64,000 nt of DNA. Source: Halosimplex amylolyticum. Lineage in GTDB: Archaea; Halobacteriota; Halobacteria; Halobacteriales; Haloarculaceae. The notes beneath the pieces were generated by a model. That model was given only the letters and a program-made list of their open reading frames with translations, was not told where the DNA came from and searched no databases. Below are positions 35,879-46,313 of the stretch, one piece after another. The position numbers and the translations under genes are program-made. Position 1 is the stretch's first letter; the number at the start of each line of letters is the position of its first letter. The stretch lies in NCBI RefSeq assembly GCF_051414035.1, contig NZ_JBLKNW010000011.1:26388-90387 (forward strand). The letters are read 5' to 3'.

Positions 35879-36175
35879 ATGGCTGACGACGAGTCCGACG
35901 AGGAAGAGGAGGCGCCCGCGGTCGAACTCGGCGAAGGCGAACCGGTCGAGGGCGCACCCCTCGCCCGCGTCGCCTCGCGACTGAACTGGGGGATGGCTCA
36001 CAGCGAGATCGTCGAGCGCGAGGGCGACGCCACCATTCGAACGCCCGACGGTCCGCAGCAGCTGGCCGACGTGATGGACGACGTCGACATCCCCTACTTC
36101 GAGAGCCGCCGAGAGTTTACCGAAGCCGTCCGCGAGGTCGTCGGCACCGGCCCGATCCCCACCGCCGACGAGTGA
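35879..36175 (+). CDS. DUF5789-like small acidic protein
   Basis: The protein has 98 residues with an acidic N-terminus (ADDESDEEEEAPAVELGEGEPVEGAPLARVASRL), then IVEREGDATIRTPDGPQQLADVMDDVD and a short C-terminal helix. This matches a widely conserved haloarchaeal family of unknown function. It lies 106 bp after cetZ on the same strand. Confidence 0.8.
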   Translation: MADDESDEEEEAPAVELGEGEPVEGAPLARVASRLNWGMAHSEIVEREGDATIRTPDGPQQLADVMDDVDIPYFESRREFTEAVREVVGTGPIPTADE

Positions 36176-36430
36176 GCGGTTCGCCGCATCCGCCCGCCGA
36201 CCCTCTCGAACGCCTGCCGAATGCCGGTCGATGCCGCCCTGATTGTCTCCCAGCCGTTGCCCGTTCGACACTGTCGGGTCGAGAACGTGTCTCACGCGAG
36301 ACCTGTAGCGATGCTCCTCAATACGCACGTTATAGTAGCGTTCCCCCGAACGCGTAGTCGGGAGGTCGACCCCTCTGACACGTCCGCCCGGAGACTGATT
36401 CTCCGCTGGCGGACGTCGCACACCTCCCCT

Positions 36431-37600
36431 CTAGTCCAGTAACTGGTCGGCGATGGTGTTGCGCAGGACTTCGCTCGTCCCCTCGTAGATCTCGTTGAGC
36501 TTCGCGTCCCGGTAGTACCGCTCGACGGCGAAGTCCGTCGTGTACCCGTAGCCGCCGTGGATCTGGACGGCCTCGTTGGTCACTTCGCGGGATATCTCCG
36601 AGGCGTACAGCTTCGCCTGGGCGGCCTCCGTGACGTAGCGGTCGCCGCGCATCTTCTTGTCCGCCGCGGCGTGCATCAGATACCGGGCGGCGTTGATCTT
36701 CGTGTCCATGTCGGCCAGTTTGTGCTGGATGGCCTGGAACTCCGAGATGGGCTGGTCGAACTGCTCGCGGTCCTGGGCGTATTCGAGCGCGTCGTCCAGG
36801 GCGGCCTGCGCGAGCCCGATCGAACGGGCGGCGATGGTGATCCGGCCGCCGTTGAGCGTCTTGAGCGCCTGGACGAGCCCGGCGCCCTCCTCCCCGAGCC
36901 GTCGCTCGGCCGGGATCTCCAGCTCCTCGAAGCGCAACTCGGCGGTGGGACAGCCCTTGTCGCCGAGCTTGTGCTCGGTCCCCTCGACGTGGAAGCCGTC
37001 GTCCTCCTCGGGGCGGACGACGAACGAGGAGATGCCGCCGCCGTCGGCGGCCGGGTCGGTCTTGGCGAAGACGATGACGGTGTCTGCGACGGAGCCGTTC
37101 GAGATCCAGAGCTTGCCGCCGTCGAGGACGTAGTGGTCGGGGTCGGCGCCGCCGCCGGCGTCGCCGCCGACGGGTTCGGCGGTCGTCTCCATCGCCGGCA
37201 CGTCGCTCCCGGCGCCCGGCTCCGAGAGCGCGAAGGCGCCGACCTCCCGGCCCTCGGCCATCGGCGTCAGGTACGCCTGGCGCTGGTCCTCGTCGCCGAA
37301 CTCGTAGACCATGTTGCAGGCCAGCGAGACGTGAGCGGCGACGATGGTGCCGAGACCGCCGCTCCCGCGCGATATCTCGACCAGGGCTTCCGGATAGGCG
37401 TGATAGTCGAGGCCCGCGCCGCCGTACTCCTCGGGGATCGGCATCCCCATCAGGCCGAGGTCGGCCATCTGGTCGACGATATCCTGCGGGAACTCGTCGG
37501 TCTCGTCGATCTCCGCGGCGCGAGGGACGACTTCCTCGTCGACGAACTCCGCGACCATGTCGCGGATCTGGCGTTGCTCCTGGGTGAGGGCGAAGTCCAT
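36431..37600 (-). CDS. Acyl-CoA dehydrogenase
   Basis: The protein has 389 residues. FAD-binding FALSEPGAGSD and the WISNG motif are present, and the catalytic Glu is in NEIYEGTSEVLRNTIA near residue 370. It begins MDFALTQEQRQIRDMV, the canonical N-terminus, so ATG 37600 is chosen. It oxidises acyl-CoA to enoyl-CoA; chain length or branch specificity is unknown. It lies 62 bp downstream of the aldehyde dehydrogenase on the same strand and may be co-transcribed with it. Confidence 0.93.
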   Translation of the reverse strand: MDFALTQEQRQIRDMVAEFVDEEVVPRAAEIDETDEFPQDIVDQMADLGLMGMPIPEEYGGAGLDYHAYPEALVEISRGSGGLGTIVAAHVSLACNMVYEFGDEDQRQAYLTPMAEGREVGAFALSEPGAGSDVPAMETTAEPVGGDAGGGADPDHYVLDGGKLWISNGSVADTVIVFAKTDPAADGGGISSFVVRPEEDDGFHVEGTEHKLGDKGCPTAELRFEELEIPAERRLGEEGAGLVQALKTLNGGRITIAARSIGLAQAALDDALEYAQDREQFDQPISEFQAIQHKLADMDTKINAARYLMHAAADKKMRGDRYVTEAAQAKLYASEISREVTNEAVQIHGGYGYTTDFAVERYYRDAKLNEIYEGTSEVLRNTIADQLLD

Positions 37601-37662
37601 ACCGCATCTACCGTCGCTCGGCTCTTGATAGTTCGGCAACGAAGCGTCCCGACGCGCGGTGG

Positions 37663-39183
<1,521 letters not shown>

Positions 39184-39217
39184 GGATCGACCGTCGGGCG
39201 GAGACGGCGAAACGTCC

Positions 39218-39237
39218 GGCCCGACCATGGACGGGCC
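39218..39237. promoter_or_regulatory. Operator-like palindrome upstream of aldehyde dehydrogenase
   Basis: GGCCCGACCATGGACGGGCC is a near-perfect palindrome centred 45 bp upstream of the aldehyde dehydrogenase start, with one mismatched pair. A degenerate copy, GGGCCCGAATGGGCC, follows at 39245-39259. Its core (CCCGACCATGG) recurs upstream of the HTH gene and the Liv operon. Confidence 0.55.
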
Positions 39238-39283
39238 AGCGTACGGGCCCGAATGGGCCGCGATCTGCGGTTTCACGGCTCGC

Positions 39284-39299
39284 CCCGACCATGGTCGGG
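39284..39299. promoter_or_regulatory. Perfect 16-bp palindrome upstream of the HTH regulator
   Basis: CCCGACCATGGTCGGG is a perfect inverted repeat. It lies 54-69 bp before the regulator ATG at 39353, within the divergent region with the aldehyde dehydrogenase gene. The symmetric core suggests a dimeric DNA-binding protein, possibly the adjacent regulator. Confidence 0.6.
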
Positions 39300-39352
39300 T
39301 CAACCTACGAGTGACCGCCAGACAGTTGTGCTCCCGAGGGATACGATAACAT

Positions 39353-40075
39353 ATGAGTATCGCCGATCAGATAGCCGGGACGCGACTGACGCTGGACCTG
39401 TGGCATCCGAACTGCTGGGCAATCGAAGCGACCAAACAGACGAGCGGGGGCGTGCTCGCACACGCGATTTACAACTCGCCACAGACGAACGGCGAACGGC
39501 CGGCCTCGGTGAAGGGCCTGTTCACGGCGTTCGGCGACGACGAGGCCGCCGTCGAGAACCTGCTCGACGCGATCCGGGAGTCCGACCGCGCGGGCGAACT
39601 CCTCGAGCTCCAGGAGCGCTTCGGGCGCGGGAGGAACACGCCGGGGAACGTCGTCCGCGAGTTCTTCCTCGAGTACGACCCCGACGACATGGTGTGTCCG
39701 ACGCTCCTCGAACACGGGTTCGTCCACAGCGCGCCGGTCCGGATCGAGAACGGACGCGAGGAGTGGGAAGTCTGCTTCGTCGAGGACCGCTCGGCCATCG
39801 AGGACTCGCTCGACGGGGTGCGCGAGGATTCCGGTGCCGAGGTGACCGTCGACTCGATCACGACCGGCGAGTCCACCACTCGGAGCGAGCGCGACCAGCG
39901 ACTCGACACGCTCACGACAACCCAGCGCGAGGTCTTCGAGCACGCCCGCGATGTGGGGTACTACGACTGGCCGCGCGGGACCTCGACCCGCGAACTGGCC
40001 GACGACCTGGACGTCTCGAAGACGACGCTGCTCGAACACCTGCGCAAGGCCGAGTCAAAACTCCTCGACCCGTAA
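39353..40075 (+). CDS. HTH-10 (bacterioopsin-activator type) transcriptional regulator
   Basis: The protein has 240 residues. The C-terminal HTH_10 domain reads LTTTQREVFEHARDVGYYDWPRGTSTRELADDLDVSKTTLLEHLRKAESKLL, the classic Bat-like module. The N-terminal 170 residues are a sensor-like region (LWHPNCWAIEATKQTSGGVLAH) common in this family. It stands between the aldehyde dehydrogenase and proline dehydrogenase genes and is the likely regulator of both. It starts at ATG 39353, downstream of a perfect palindrome. Confidence 0.88.
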   Translation: MSIADQIAGTRLTLDLWHPNCWAIEATKQTSGGVLAHAIYNSPQTNGERPASVKGLFTAFGDDEAAVENLLDAIRESDRAGELLELQERFGRGRNTPGNVVREFFLEYDPDDMVCPTLLEHGFVHSAPVRIENGREEWEVCFVEDRSAIEDSLDGVREDSGAEVTVDSITTGESTTRSERDQRLDTLTTTQREVFEHARDVGYYDWPRGTSTRELADDLDVSKTTLLEHLRKAESKLLDP

Positions 40076-40175
40076 CGCCGCCCGCGACGCGTCAGCGTCC
40101 CCACCGCGCAGATCGCCCGTCCGTACCCGACGCTGGCCCCAAGATACCGATTTCTCTCGACCAGGGTGACCGCGC

Positions 40176-41003
40176 TCACCCGCTGACGACCGCTCTGAGC
40201 GCGAACAGGGCGTTCGACTTCCGTTCCCTGATCCGCCGGTAGAAGTACGAGAACCACTTGCTCCCGTACGGGATGTACTGGTAGACGTCGACCTCGTCGG
40301 CGAGCGCGAACTGCTCGGCCTCGCGGACGCCCATCAGCATCTGGACCTCGTAGGGCGTCCCGAACTCCTCGTGGAGGTCGCGCGCGAGGTCGATCATCGC
40401 CGGGTCGTGGCTCCCGACGGCCACGCCGTCGTCGAACTCGCGGAACATGTACCGCAGGCACTCCCGGTAGGCCTCGTCGACGCGCGCTTTCTGTCTGTGC
40501 GCGATCTCGGCGGGCTCGTCGTAGGCGCCCTTGACAAGTCGCACCTTGCCGGGGAGGTCGGCGAAGCGTTCGAGGTCGTCGGGCGTCCGCTTCAGGTTCG
40601 CCTGCATGCAGACGCCGACTCGACCCCCGGTCTCGACGGCGTGGCGCTCGACGGCGTCGAGGGTCACGTCCGTCGTCTCGTGGTCCTCCATGTCGACCCA
40701 GACGAAACAGTCGGCGGCGTCGACGATCCGCGCGAGGTTCTCCTCGAACGCCGTCGCGCCGACTTCCAGTCCGATCTGGCTCGGTTTGACGGAGATGCAG
40801 GCGTCGGCGCCTCGCTCGGCTATCAGTGCGGCGAGTTCGACGTACTCGTCGGCGTCCGCGTCCGCGGGCGCGCGCTCCTCGTAGTGTTCGCCCAGGAGGT
40901 TCACGATAGCGGCCACGCCCTCCTCGTTCAGGTCCTCGGCGTGCGCGAGCGCCGTCTCCGGTGTCTCACCGGCCACGAAGTCGCTGGCGATCGGCGGGAT
41001 CAT
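40176..41003 (-). CDS. Proline dehydrogenase
   Basis: The protein has 275 residues, the size of a monofunctional PRODH. Conserved motifs include SVKPSQIGL, VWVDMEDHETTDVTL, RLVKGAYDEP and the C-terminal YIPYGSKWFSYFYRRIRER, whose Arg-Arg pair contacts the proline carboxylate in the FAD-dependent TIM barrel. It oxidises proline to pyrroline-5-carboxylate. It starts at ATG 41003, with an apparent TATA sequence (CGATATAGG) about 27-35 bp upstream; the longer frame to 41048 would start inside the promoter. Confidence 0.9.
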   Translation of the reverse strand: MIPPIASDFVAGETPETALAHAEDLNEEGVAAIVNLLGEHYEERAPADADADEYVELAALIAERGADACISVKPSQIGLEVGATAFEENLARIVDAADCFVWVDMEDHETTDVTLDAVERHAVETGGRVGVCMQANLKRTPDDLERFADLPGKVRLVKGAYDEPAEIAHRQKARVDEAYRECLRYMFREFDDGVAVGSHDPAMIDLARDLHEEFGTPYEVQMLMGVREAEQFALADEVDVYQYIPYGSKWFSYFYRRIRERKSNALFALRAVVSG

Positions 41004-41039
41004 ACCACGAACTAGATCCGAGACGCCCCTATATCGGAA

Positions 41040-41047
41040 CCCGACCA
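41040..41047. promoter_or_regulatory. Half-site of the shared motif upstream of proline dehydrogenase
   Basis: CCCGACCA lies just upstream of the TATA-like element of the proline dehydrogenase gene (start 41003), so a bound protein would contact the BRE region. Only one half of the palindrome is present. Confidence 0.35.
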
Positions 41048-41131
41048 AATGTTTCTCGCCTGCGCGAGGTGAGAAAAAAGCGGCCGAGCCAGTACCGGCC
41101 GGAACAGTGCCCGAGACGGCCTAACGCGACA

Positions 41132-41145
41132 GGGCCCGACCATGG
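41132..41145. promoter_or_regulatory. Copy of the shared operator-like motif upstream of the Liv operon
   Basis: GGGCCCGACCATGG is centred about 50 bp before the livK start at 41191. The left half (CCCGACCATGG) matches exactly the half-site of the perfect palindrome at 39284; the right half is poorly conserved (GGAGGG). Confidence 0.5.
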
Positions 41146-41190
41146 GAGGGTTGGGCTTAACCCTGTTCGTCTATTAAGCTAATAGAACGT

Positions 41191-42561
41191 ATGCCACGAA
41201 ATACCAGGGACGATATCGACCGACGAACGCTGCTGAAGCTGACGGGCGGGGTGGGTCTCGCTGGACTGGCCGGTTGTGTGAACACGACGGACGACGGCGG
41301 CGACGGCGATGGTGACGGTGACGGTGGAGACGGCGGTGACGGGGGCGATGGAAGCGACGGGGATGGCGGCGACACTCCGGAAGACGGCGGTGACGGGAGC
41401 GACGACACGGATACCGAAACGTCCTCGGGCGACGGCGGCAGCGACGGTCCCTACACGATCGGGATGGTCGACTCGCTGACGGGGTCGCTGTCGGCGTTCG
41501 GCGAGCGCAACCAGCGCGGGAAAGACCTCGCGCTGGAGACGGTCAACGAGGTGGGGATCGAGGGAAGGGACCTGGCGATCACCGTCGAGGACTCCGGCTC
41601 GGAGAACCAGGGCGGCATCTCCGCGGCCCAGAAGCTCGTCAACCAGGACGGCGTCCCGTTCCTCATCGGCTCGGTCGGCTCCGGCGTCTCGCTGGCCATC
41701 TACGAGAGCGTCGTCCAGGACACCGACGTCGTGCAGCTGAGCCAGAACTCGACGGGTCTCGGGCTGACCGACTTCCCCGGGCTGCTCCGGATGTCGCCGA
41801 CCGGCCGCACGCAGTCGACGGCGCTGGCGAACATCATCGCCGAGGACGACTACGACACGGTGGCGGTCACCTTCGTCAACAACAACTACGGCCAGAGCCT
41901 CGCGGACGCGTTCGTCGAGGCCTGGGACGGCGAGGTGGCGTACAACCAGCCACACGACCAGGACCAGCAGTCGTACTCGGGGGTCCTCTCGGAGATGAAC
42001 AGCTCCGCCGCGGACGCGTGGCTGTTCGTCACCTACCAGGCGGAGTTCGCGACGATGGTCAACGAGATCTACTCCAGCGGGTACGAGGCCCAGCTATACG
42101 GCGCCGACTCCGTCTCCGGCGACGACGTGCTCAGCAACACGCCCGAGGGGAGCATGGAAGGCATGAAGATCGTCGTGCCCTCGGCCCCGGTCGAGCAGGA
42201 CAACTACAAGGAGTTCGCGAGCCGGTTCGAGGAGGAGTACGGCGAGTCGCCGACCTCGTGGTCCGCCTACGCCTACGACTGCGTCGTCAACGCGGCGCTG
42301 GCGATTCAGGCGGCCGACGAGTTCACCGGTGCCGCGCTCCAGGAGACCGTCCGCGAGGTGAGCCGCCCCGAGGGCGAGGCCGTCACGACCTACAAGGCAG
42401 CACACGATATCCTCGCCGACGGTGGTAGCGTCGACGACGTCGACTACCAGGGCGTGAGCGGGCCGATCGACTTCGACGAGAACGGCGACCCGGTCGGGTT
42501 CCTGCAGATCCTCACAGTGCAGGACCACGACTACGCCGGGACCGGTTTCGTCGAGTCCTGA
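41191..42561 (+). CDS. livK: Branched-chain-type amino acid ABC transporter substrate-binding lipoprotein
   Basis: The protein has 456 residues. A Tat-like motif RRTLLKL at residues 11-17 and a lipobox LAGC with C29 indicate a lipoprotein exported folded. A Gly/Asp/Thr-rich acidic linker (about 30-85) precedes the periplasmic-binding fold starting TIGMVDSLTGSLSAFGERNQRG. This type I (LivJ/LivK-like) fold binds amino acids or other small solutes. The exact ligand is unknown; the shared motif with proline genes suggests proline or a related amino acid. Confidence 0.9.
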   Translation: MPRNTRDDIDRRTLLKLTGGVGLAGLAGCVNTTDDGGDGDGDGDGGDGGDGGDGSDGDGGDTPEDGGDGSDDTDTETSSGDGGSDGPYTIGMVDSLTGSLSAFGERNQRGKDLALETVNEVGIEGRDLAITVEDSGSENQGGISAAQKLVNQDGVPFLIGSVGSGVSLAIYESVVQDTDVVQLSQNSTGLGLTDFPGLLRMSPTGRTQSTALANIIAEDDYDTVAVTFVNNNYGQSLADAFVEAWDGEVAYNQPHDQDQQSYSGVLSEMNSSAADAWLFVTYQAEFATMVNEIYSSGYEAQLYGADSVSGDDVLSNTPEGSMEGMKIVVPSAPVEQDNYKEFASRFEEEYGESPTSWSAYAYDCVVNAALAIQAADEFTGAALQETVREVSRPEGEAVTTYKAAHDILADGGSVDDVDYQGVSGPIDFDENGDPVGFLQILTVQDHDYAGTGFVES

Positions 42562-42567
42562 GGACCG

Positions 42568-43512
42568 ATGGTCCTCCTCGATCACATCGCGAGCGGGCTG
42601 ATTTACAGTAGCATCATCGTCCTCGGGAGCATCGGCCTCTCGCTGATCTACAGCATCGCCGACTTCGCCAACTTCGCCCACGGCGACACGATGACGATCG
42701 GCGCGTACTCGTCGCTGGTCACCTTCGGGGCCGTCGGCGGCCTCGGCGGCGCGGTGCTCGGCCTCCCGGTGGGCTTTTTCGTCGCGCTGGTGGCGGGCAT
42801 CGTCGTGGCCGCGGTCGTCGCCGTGATCACGGAGAAGGTCGTCTACGAGGGGATGGATCTCGACTCCATCGGCATGCTGATCACGTCGATCGGGATCGCC
42901 TTCATCTATCGTGCGGTCGTCCAGATGTGGTTCGGCGCGGACGCCGTCCGCTACGACATCCAGGCGCTCCGCCCGATACCGTGGCTGCTCCAGTACGACA
43001 TCCGTGTGACCGAACACGACGTGGCGATCGTGCTCTCGGCGGCCGTGCTCGTCACCGGACTGCACGTGCTGCTCCAGTACAGCGACCTCGGGCGGAAGAT
43101 GCGTGCGATGGCCGACAACCCCGACCTGGCGCGCGTGAGCGGCATCCGCACCGACCGGATCAAACTCTGGACGTGGGTGATCGGCGCCGGACTCGCCGGC
43201 GCCGGCGGCGTCTTCCTCGGTCTGTTCAACCTGCTGACGCCACGGATGGGCTTCGACCTCCTCCTCCTGATCTTCGCGGCCGTCATCCTCGGCGGCATCG
43301 GCTCGGTGTACGGCGCGATGCTCGGTGCCGTCCTCATCGGGATGATCCACGAACTGACGCCGCTGCTCTCGCAACTGGGCGCGGTCCTGCCGTACCTGCC
43401 CGACGGGTTCGGCCTCCCGATCGGCAACCAGTACGGCAGCGCCATCGCCTTCGTCATCATGGTGGTCGTCCTGCTGTTCCGACCGCAGGGGATCGCCGGG
43501 GAGGCGGTCTGA
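42568..43512 (+). CDS. livH: Branched-chain-type amino acid ABC transporter permease LivH
   Basis: The protein has 314 residues with about eight transmembrane helices. LSLIYSIADFANFAHGDTMTIGAYS is the conserved LivH start (GxxNFAHGxxxMxGAY) and the EAA-like ATPase contact loop lies around MADNPDLARVSGIRTDRIKLWTWVIGAGLAG. It begins 6 bp after livK stop and ends one base before livM, in one operon. Confidence 0.93.
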   Translation: MVLLDHIASGLIYSSIIVLGSIGLSLIYSIADFANFAHGDTMTIGAYSSLVTFGAVGGLGGAVLGLPVGFFVALVAGIVVAAVVAVITEKVVYEGMDLDSIGMLITSIGIAFIYRAVVQMWFGADAVRYDIQALRPIPWLLQYDIRVTEHDVAIVLSAAVLVTGLHVLLQYSDLGRKMRAMADNPDLARVSGIRTDRIKLWTWVIGAGLAGAGGVFLGLFNLLTPRMGFDLLLLIFAAVILGGIGSVYGAMLGAVLIGMIHELTPLLSQLGAVLPYLPDGFGLPIGNQYGSAIAFVIMVVVLLFRPQGIAGEAV

Positions 43513-43513
43513 G

Positions 43514-44752
43514 ATGAGCGCAGTCACGCGAACCCGGGCGTACTGGACGGACCTGACCCGGGCCGAGCAGGGCGTCACCGGCTTCGTCGTCGGCTTCGCC
43601 GCGCTCCTCCTCTTCGGCCTGCTCAGTGGCGCGCTCGCACCCACGTACTTCCTGTTCCTCGTCGGCATCGCAGGCATGTACGCGCTGCTATCGTTCGGCC
43701 TGAACGCCCAGTGGGGGTTCACCGGGCTGATCAACTTCAGCGTCGCGGCGTTCTTCGGCGTCGGCGCGTACGGGGCCGCCCTCATGACGGCGGACAGTTC
43801 GCCGATCGCCGGCGGATTCAACCCGCTCGTCGGCCTCCTCGTCGCGCTCGTCTTCGCCGCGGTCCTCGCCATCCTGATCGGGATCCCGACGCTCCGCCTC
43901 CGCGCGGACTACCTCGCTATCGCCTCGCTCGGCCTGGCCGAAGTCGTCCGCACCATCGTGAAAAACGAGGGCCAGTGGACGAACGGGACCGCTGGCGTCC
44001 GCGGCATCCCCGGATTCTTCGAGGGGTGGCCGATCCTGGCGACGTTCCCCGAGGCGATGCCCGGGCTGGAGATAATCGTCTCGCCGGGCTGGCGGACGAC
44101 GATCGGGCTCCCGTTCGTCGACTTCGGTCTCGAGTTCGTCGTCCCGTCGTCGACGCTCCTGCTCGGCACCTCGTTCTGGCAGGCGCTGTTGAACGTCGCC
44201 CTCGTCCTGACGTTCGTCGGCGTGAGCTACGCGCTGTTGCGCCGGGTCCACCGCTCGCCGTGGGGACGCGTCCTGCGGACGATCCGCTCGGACGAGGACC
44301 TGGCGCGGGCGCTCGGCAAGCACACCTACTCGTTCAAGATGCAGTCGTTCGTCCTGGGCAGCCTGATCATGGCGCTGGCCGGCGTCTTCTACGCCCACCT
44401 GAACCTCTTCGTCGGCCCGGGCGAACTCGACCCCGTAACGACGTTCTACGTCTGGGTCGCGGTGATCCTCGGCGGCAGCGGGTCGAACCGCGGCGCGCTG
44501 TTCGGCGGGTTCGTCATCGTCGCCATCCGCGAGGGGACCCGCTTCCTCAACGAGTTCGGGTGGATCCCCTTCGACGTGGCGCCGCTGCGCCTGCTGCTGA
44601 TCGGCGCCCTCATCGTCGCCATCATGCGGTTCCGACCGGAAGGCGTCCTCCCGCCCCAGCGGGAACTCATCTGGCCGTCGGCCGTCGACGAGGCGCCCTC
44701 GCGGCCGGATTCCGGCGTCCGCGACGTCAAGGCAGGTGGTGGCGATGAGTGA
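43514..44752 (+). CDS. livM: Branched-chain-type amino acid ABC transporter permease LivM
   Basis: The protein has 412 residues with about ten helices, including the family motif SFGLNAQWGFTGLINFSVAAFFGVGAYGAAL and the ATPase contact region RRVHRSPWGRVLRTIRSDEDLARALGKHTYSFKMQSF. The cytoplasmic C-terminus is acidic. The stop overlaps the livG start by 8 bp. Confidence 0.92.
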   Translation: MSAVTRTRAYWTDLTRAEQGVTGFVVGFAALLLFGLLSGALAPTYFLFLVGIAGMYALLSFGLNAQWGFTGLINFSVAAFFGVGAYGAALMTADSSPIAGGFNPLVGLLVALVFAAVLAILIGIPTLRLRADYLAIASLGLAEVVRTIVKNEGQWTNGTAGVRGIPGFFEGWPILATFPEAMPGLEIIVSPGWRTTIGLPFVDFGLEFVVPSSTLLLGTSFWQALLNVALVLTFVGVSYALLRRVHRSPWGRVLRTIRSDEDLARALGKHTYSFKMQSFVLGSLIMALAGVFYAHLNLFVGPGELDPVTTFYVWVAVILGGSGSNRGALFGGFVIVAIREGTRFLNEFGWIPFDVAPLRLLLIGALIVAIMRFRPEGVLPPQRELIWPSAVDEAPSRPDSGVRDVKAGGGDE

Positions 44753-45569
44753 CGTCGAAGAACCGGTCGACCGGGCGGTCGAGACCGACGTCGACCGCGC
44801 GGAGGACGACGTCGTCCTCCGCGTCGAGGACCTCCAGAAGTCCTTCGGCGGCCTCGTCGCGACCGACCACGCTACCTTCGAGGTCGAACGCGGGACGATC
44901 ACCGGTCTCATCGGCCCGAACGGTGCCGGCAAGTCGACCATCTTCAACCTCATCTCGGGCTTCTACGAGCCCGACGGCGGCCGCGTCGAAGTCAACGGGG
45001 TCGACGTGACCGGCAAGGAGCCGTACGAGGTCGCCGACCACGGGCTGATCCGGACGTTCCAGACCCCGCGCAAGCTCGAAGGGATGACTGTCCGGGAAGC
45101 GATGCTCGTCGGACCGCGCAACCAGCCCGGCGAGTCGTTCGTGAAGCTCCTCACGTCGCCGGGCGCGGTCGGCGAGGCGGAGCGGCGGAACCTCGCGGAC
45201 GCCCAGCGGATCCTGGAGGAGTTCGAGATCGACCACCTCGCGACCCAGCCGGCGACCGACATATCCGGCGGGCAGATGAAGCTCGTCGAGCTCGCGCGGG
45301 CGATGCTGGCCGAGCCGGAGATCCTGCTGCTGGACGAGCCGGTCGCCGGCGTCAACCCGACGCTCCGGAACAAACTCGCCGACCAGATCAGGCGGCTCAA
45401 CGAGGAGGGGACGACCTGTCTCCTCATCGAACACGACATGGACTTCGTGATGAAACTCGCCGACCCCGTCGTCGTACTGGACCAGGGGAGCGTCCTCATG
45501 GAAGGGCCGCCTCAGCGGGTGCAGTCGGACGACCGCGTCATCGAAGCGTACCTGGGGGGTGGCACGTGA
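44745..45569 (+). CDS. livG: Branched-chain-type amino acid ABC transporter ATP-binding protein LivG
   Basis: The protein has 274 residues. Walker A is GPNGAGKST, the Q-loop region is GLIRTFQTPRKLEGM (long LivG-type insert), the signature is ISGGQMKLVELAR, and Walker B is ILLLDEPVAGVNP. ATG 44745 (MSDVEEPVDRAVETDVDRAED) is chosen over the ATG at 44736. The N-terminal acidic 25 residues are unusual for LivG but common as haloarchaeal extensions. Confidence 0.92.
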   Translation: MSDVEEPVDRAVETDVDRAEDDVVLRVEDLQKSFGGLVATDHATFEVERGTITGLIGPNGAGKSTIFNLISGFYEPDGGRVEVNGVDVTGKEPYEVADHGLIRTFQTPRKLEGMTVREAMLVGPRNQPGESFVKLLTSPGAVGEAERRNLADAQRILEEFEIDHLATQPATDISGGQMKLVELARAMLAEPEILLLDEPVAGVNPTLRNKLADQIRRLNEEGTTCLLIEHDMDFVMKLADPVVVLDQGSVLMEGPPQRVQSDDRVIEAYLGGGT

Positions 45570-46276
45570 GCGACCACGTCCTCGAACTCACGAGCGTCGA
45601 CAGCGGCTACGGCGAGGTGCAGGTCCTCGACGACCTCTCGATGCACCTCGACGAGACGGAGATCGTCTGCCTCATCGGCCCGAACGGCGCCGGCAAGTCC
45701 ACGGTGCTAAAGACCGTATTCGGCCTGCTCACGCCGTGGAACGGCACCGTGGCGTACCACGGCCGCGACATCGGTGGGATGGCCCCCGAGGACATCGTCC
45801 GCGAGGGCATCGGATTCGTCCCCCAGACCGACAACGTGTTCAGCTCGCTCACCATCGACGAGAACCTCCGGATGGGCGGCGTCGCCCGCGAGGAGGGGCT
45901 CGACGAGGCGATCGGCCAGCTCTACGACCGGTTCGAGCTGCTCGACGAGAAGCGGGCCGCGAAGGCGCGAACCCTCTCGGGCGGCCAGCGGCAGGTCCTC
46001 GCGTTCGCCCGCGCGCTCGTGATGGAGCCGGACGTGCTCCTGATAGACGAGCCCTCGGCCGGGCTGGCGCCCAACACCGCCGACGACGTCTTCGGGCACG
46101 TCCAGGCCGTCAACGAACTCGACACGGCGATCCTGATGGTCGAACAGAACGCGACGAAGGGGCTCGCCATCTCCGACCGCGGGTACGTCCTCGACCAGGG
46201 GACCGTCAGGTTCGAGGGGCCCGCGGACGGACTCCTCGAAGACGACCAGGTGTCGAAGCTCTACCTCGGCGGTTGA
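45566..46276 (+). CDS. livF: Branched-chain-type amino acid ABC transporter ATP-binding protein LivF
   Basis: The protein has 236 residues. Walker A GPNGAGKST, the signature LSGGQRQVLAFAR, Walker B VLLIDEPSAGLAP and the switch region in MVEQNATKGL (LivF has Gln-Asn instead of His-Asp here) are present. GTG 45566 overlaps livG stop (GTGA), so the transporter ends the operon here. The SGFVPQTDNVFSSLT region is the Q-loop of LivF type. Confidence 0.92.
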   Translation: MSDHVLELTSVDSGYGEVQVLDDLSMHLDETEIVCLIGPNGAGKSTVLKTVFGLLTPWNGTVAYHGRDIGGMAPEDIVREGIGFVPQTDNVFSSLTIDENLRMGGVAREEGLDEAIGQLYDRFELLDEKRAAKARTLSGGQRQVLAFARALVMEPDVLLIDEPSAGLAPNTADDVFGHVQAVNELDTAILMVEQNATKGLAISDRGYVLDQGTVRFEGPADGLLEDDQVSKLYLGG

Positions 46277-46313
46277 CTCCCCGACCGCTGCTCGCCCTCT
46301 CCCCCGCACACAC

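Noticed and set aside
36172..36357. Small plus-strand ORF of 61 residues after the DUF5789-like gene
   Set aside because: It has a Pro/Arg/Ser-rich composition, no conserved motif, and sits in the 255-bp convergent gap where I see no signal.
41191..46276. Reading the Liv operon strictly as a leucine/isoleucine/valine importer
   Set aside because: The family transports various amino acids and other solutes; gene names are kept only for family membership, and the shared motif with proline genes makes another substrate at least as likely.
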